Positions 61,224 through 64,000 of a stretch of DNA of 64,000 nucleotides are shown one piece after another (the first letter of the stretch is position 1; each line of letters begins with the position of its first letter). The position numbers and the translations under genes were made by a program. Origin of the DNA: Bacillota bacterium (GTDB lineage: Bacteria; Bacillota; Clostridia; Christensenellales; Aristaeellaceae); contig JAEZHM010000074.1 of the NCBI GenBank assembly GCA_023416585.1, positions 16,727 to 80,726 on the forward strand. The letters are read 5' to 3'. The notes beneath the pieces were generated by a model, which saw only the letters and a list, made by a program, of their open reading frames with translations, had not been told where the DNA came from and ran no database searches.

Positions 61224-61739
61224 ATGTCAATAGAAGAAAAAATTTGCCTTGATTTGCGCCGGTGGGTGAATCATACTAAAGAGGGCGCGCGGCGAAGTGA
61301 AAACGATTTGGTTTACTATGATCATATGTGGAATATGATTCAGAATGTAATCACAGGATGGGAAAAAAGCAGTAATGTTGAAGAACGAGATTTCGTTTCT
61401 ATGGTAAAATATGTTGGTCCACTTTATCGTTTACATAAGCGTTATGAGAAGAATGAACCAAGGTATGGGATTAAAGAAACAAGTCATTTCGTATCGTGGA
61501 CGAAAAACATTAATCTCACAGATATTTATTGGGTGTATGAAGGTTGTCAATATTTGAAGTTAGAAGCCGATGCTAAACCGAATTATTTTGGTATCGACCT
61601 GGTTGGGCTGAATGATTACATTCAAAAGTACTGGTGCACTAATTTTTCGATAGGTACTCCTGCTATTCTCAATGAGCAAGAGGTTGTCTTCCCAATTGAC
61701 TTTAAGTCAATTAATAACATAAAGATAGTTACTTTATAG
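61224..61739 (+). CDS. Orphan hypothetical protein, AT-rich
   Basis: A 171-residue protein from ATG 61224. It is rich in Asn, Lys, Tyr and Trp, has no signal peptide, and its DNA is clearly more AT-rich than its neighbours. Visible segments: CLDLRRWVNHTKEGARRSEN, YVGPLYRLHKRYEKNEPRYG and TDIYWVYEGCQYLKLEADAK. Small AT-rich cytosolic proteins of this kind are often immunity or phage-defence genes gained by transfer, but no motif supports that here. No ribosome binding site stronger than TTTGGTGA is seen. Confidence 0.55.
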   Translation: MSIEEKICLDLRRWVNHTKEGARRSENDLVYYDHMWNMIQNVITGWEKSSNVEERDFVSMVKYVGPLYRLHKRYEKNEPRYGIKETSHFVSWTKNINLTDIYWVYEGCQYLKLEADAKPNYFGIDLVGLNDYIQKYWCTNFSIGTPAILNEQEVVFPIDFKSINNIKIVTL

Positions 61740-61874
61740 AACCGCCTAATATACTCATATTGCGTTTGTCCTACTTCACTTGCTCATAGACGTATTCTAA
61801 GATCGAGTCTTCCTGCATGCTTAGACGCCAGCATGATTGCTGGCTGTCGGTTTATTTATACTGTTTAAGAAATA

Positions 61875-62561
61875 TTATGCTAGAAACCGCTGAAAGAAGT
61901 TGTTGAGCATATGCGTAAGGGTAGCGGCGGCCACCGATTTTGCGCGGTGGGCCACGATGCCTAAAATCCAGCCCAACAGCAAAATACCCACCGAATAGCT
62001 TGCGGGGATCAATAGATCAGAGCGGAAGACACCTTCAAAATACCAACTGGGGAAATGGATCAAAAGAAATAGAACGCCAGTGATAAGGTTGGCGGCAGAA
62101 AAACGCATGCGTGTCAAAAAAGCACCCATCAGTGCACCGCGAAAGGTGATTTCTTCGACCAACGGCGCATAGACCACAGCCGTAACAAAGGACCAATCCC
62201 ATACGATTGGCCCAACTGGCTGGCCGCCTAAAAGGGCAAACAGGGGAGTCTTGCCACCCCAGATCAGCCCTGTAATCCCGCCCCATAAAAGGATGGCCTT
62301 TATGCGGTCAAAGCCAAGCACCTCCCGAACGCTGCGGCCCGACAGGCGAATGATGTGCAGGGAGGGCAGCACCCATAGCAGCATGCGCATTGCCAGCCAG
62401 TAGAGAAACGCGCCAAAGGGCTGGCCAAACCACGAATTTTGTTCCCGAAGCCAAATGGCAAACAACCAGGCTCCGCTCCAGGTGATCAAAAGTGCCAGCA
62501 TGTAGAGTAAAGCGATGGTGAAGGTGCTCTTTTCCTCTCGTGGAGGTGCAAACGATGACAA
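61875..62561 (-). CDS. CPBP-family intramembrane metalloprotease
   Basis: A 228-residue protein from TTG 62561 behind AGAGGA. About six membrane segments. The CPBP/Abi motifs are present: EEITFRG at 136-142 (E-E-x-x-x-R), LLIHFPSW with His169, and THMLNN near residue 216. Members process prenylated or small peptides in the membrane, some in bacteriocin self-immunity. No bacteriocin gene is recognised beside it. The TTG start gives MSSFAPPREEKST before the first membrane segment. Confidence 0.88.
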   Translation of the reverse strand: MSSFAPPREEKSTFTIALLYMLALLITWSGAWLFAIWLREQNSWFGQPFGAFLYWLAMRMLLWVLPSLHIIRLSGRSVREVLGFDRIKAILLWGGITGLIWGGKTPLFALLGGQPVGPIVWDWSFVTAVVYAPLVEEITFRGALMGAFLTRMRFSAANLITGVLFLLIHFPSWYFEGVFRSDLLIPASYSVGILLLGWILGIVAHRAKSVAAATLTHMLNNFFQRFLA

Positions 62562-62653
62562 AGAAATATCCTCTTTTAATGTAGTGAGGTCCTTTTATAG
62601 TTTTTGCCGTTCACCGCAGCTTCATCCATACGAGTGCGAAAAGAGAATAGATG

Positions 62654-63679
62654 TTATTCCACAGTCCACTCGAATACGTTTACAATGCGCTTGCCTTCTT
62701 TGTACATATCATGCCATTCCGGTATTCTGATCAGGCGCACATGCCGAGCCCCTAGTTTTTCGCAAACGCGCCTGGATGCGGTATTGGTTTTCAGGTTAGT
62801 GATCAGCAGCTTTTTCATGCCATGGGCTTTTGCCACAGGCTGCAAAAGGCGGCAGGCGGTTACAGCGTATCCGTTACCCCTGTACTTTTCGTCAATGTTA
62901 TAGCCGATCTGCCCGCCATAGTATAGGCTGTCAGTATACCCGATCCGCAGGTTGATATCGCCAATTGCTTCCCCGCCCAGACAAATGGCAAAATGATAGG
63001 CCGGCACATATTTCTTTTCGGGATTGGCAGGTTTTTTTGCCGTGCAGACCAGGTATATTCCGTCACCGGATAGCTCCTTCAGATCAAGAAATCCATCAAA
63101 CACAAAGGGAAGGGAATTGTAGTACGCAATCTCTTTTTGTGCATCCCATTCATCCTTTAACATGGCATAGGTGAGTTCATCGCCATAATCCTGATCAGAC
63201 AGTTTGTCTGCCGGGCGTCCTTCGATAAAAAGTCCTTCCCGGCGCATGCCGATTTTCTCCATCACGCGGTATGACCCATAATTCTCCGCATCGCAGCGGG
63301 CGGTGATGCGGTGCAATTGAAGCTCATCAAAGCCAAGCCCAAGCATCGCTCTGCCCATTTCCGGTCCCAAGCCTTGTTTCCAGAAATCCTGGTGCAGTAT
63401 CCAGCCAATCTCTGCCTTATTCCCTTTTATCGCCAGGTTGGATCCGCCGATGAGCCGGCCGGTATCGCGTAGGATAGCAGCATATTGGTAATCTTGGCAG
63501 GGGGGTTCCTCTGCCATGGCCATGGCCATATTCAGAAAAGCTTGCGTCTGTTCTATGGTGTTAGGTCCCCACTCCATGTAGCGTATGTTTTCGCGGACAC
63601 TCGCATAGCTTTGCACGGCATCCAAGTCATCCAAGGTAAATTTGCGAAGTGTCAGGCGAGCAGTTTCCAAGATTTTCAT
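62654..63679 (-). CDS. Two-domain GNAT acetyltransferase
   Basis: A 341-residue protein from ATG 63679 behind GAGGAGGACG. Residues 1-175 are a RimJ/RimL-type GNAT domain (MKILETARLTLRKFTLDDLD, IGWILHQDFWKQGLGPEMGR, NYGSYRVMEKIGMRREG). Residues 185-340 are a second GNAT domain (GYNIDEKYRGNGYAVTACRL, NTASRRVCEKLGARHV). Both keep the acetyl-CoA-binding R/Q-G-x-G-x-A region. Tandem GNATs arise by duplication or fusion; here the two halves are clearly diverged. The substrate is unknown. Confidence 0.88.
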   Translation of the reverse strand: MKILETARLTLRKFTLDDLDAVQSYASVRENIRYMEWGPNTIEQTQAFLNMAMAMAEEPPCQDYQYAAILRDTGRLIGGSNLAIKGNKAEIGWILHQDFWKQGLGPEMGRAMLGLGFDELQLHRITARCDAENYGSYRVMEKIGMRREGLFIEGRPADKLSDQDYGDELTYAMLKDEWDAQKEIAYYNSLPFVFDGFLDLKELSGDGIYLVCTAKKPANPEKKYVPAYHFAICLGGEAIGDINLRIGYTDSLYYGGQIGYNIDEKYRGNGYAVTACRLLQPVAKAHGMKKLLITNLKTNTASRRVCEKLGARHVRLIRIPEWHDMYKEGKRIVNVFEWTVE

Positions 63680-63714
63680 TATTTTGCGTCCTCCTCTGTT
63701 TTGTTTGTATATAT

Positions 63715-63751
63715 GAAAAAGCGGCTAAGGTTTTCGCCTTAGCCGCTTTTT
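63715..63751. terminator. Bidirectional intrinsic terminator
   Basis: A perfect 10-bp stem GCGGCTAAGG/CCTTAGCCGC (63721-63730 with 63737-63746), with AAAAA before and TTTTT after. It lies upstream of the GNAT gene and would stop transcription entering from the right. Beyond it, 63752-64000 shows no gene. Confidence 0.85.
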
Positions 63752-64000
63752 GCCCGGTTCGCAGATGCGTTGCCGCTATCCCCGCAATAAGAAAGCAAAA
63801 AGAGCTAAAGCCTGCGTACCGTGACGTTCGGACGCAGACTTTGCAGATGCATTGTAACAGGCGTATAACGTGATCGTGCGCATGGCTTACAGCTCCTTCC
63901 CAGCATGTTTTGAAGCAGTATACCTGACCAGGATAAAAAATGCAAGAAAAAAATCACTAGGCAAAGTGTTTTCTTGCATTATGCTTGCTCAAACACCTTT

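Overview
The window looks like chromosome of an anaerobic Gram-positive bacterium of the Clostridia. The signs are strong AGGAGG-type ribosome binding sites, frequent GTG and TTG starts, intrinsic terminators, and secreted Sel1, BspA-like leucine-rich and BIg2 proteins. About half of it is phage-derived. No rRNA, tRNA, CRISPR array, integrase, recombinase, phage repressor or replication gene was found. Species cannot be named from this sequence.

Region A (1-17080, all + strand apart from two inserted genes) is a rearranged contractile-tail locus. Its first 5 kb hold ends of tail-fibre/adhesin modules and broken genes: a fibre fragment, a decayed tape-measure 5' end, and a collagen-like fibre with a frameshift and an in-frame TAA. 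A chimeric tape-measure-like gene follows (5501-7678). Then comes a tandem duplication in which a tape-measure 3' end, an antisense secreted-protein gene and a tail-protein-X gene each occur twice. Baseplate genes follow: tail X, a GpU/hub-like protein, gp25/W, J, I, a collar fibre and a large FN3 fibre. J and I are separated by a nested minisatellite. Sheath and tube genes are not in the window.

Region B (17457-24595) is host-like. It has a Sel1-repeat protein, a membrane M28 peptidase, an acyltransferase-fold protein, a secreted leucine-rich protein, and a coupled pair of phosphodiester glycosidase and Lgt-like membrane protein.

Region C (24951-41124, all + strand) is a compact short-tailed-phage morphogenesis cluster: small and large terminase, P22-type portal, scaffold, N4-gp56-type major capsid, head completion, adaptor, nozzle, fibres, a discoidin-like adhesin, NlpC/P60 endolysin, two holin-like proteins and a hendecad coiled-coil protein. 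Host genes flank it, and no integration or replication module is visible. Its adhesin module is paralogous to the broken modules in region A, so the two particle loci share, or have exchanged, receptor-binding parts.

Region D (41566-51889) has a frameshifted Na+-pumping decarboxylase beta subunit, a LysR remnant, an RCC1/leucine-rich surface protein, a two-gene operon of unknown function, a 1367-residue BIg2 surface protein and a GyrI-like protein. Region E (52289-60991) is a D-galactonate locus: dgoD, dgoK and dgoA on the minus strand, and an IclR regulator with a sugar isomerase divergently on the plus strand. A strong promoter and a perfect 16-bp palindrome lie between. An Ldh2-type dehydrogenase and an aldo/keto reductase follow. 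Region F (61224-63679) has an orphan protein, a CPBP protease and a two-domain acetyltransferase. Several hairpin or MITE-like repeat families are scattered throughout, mostly at module edges.
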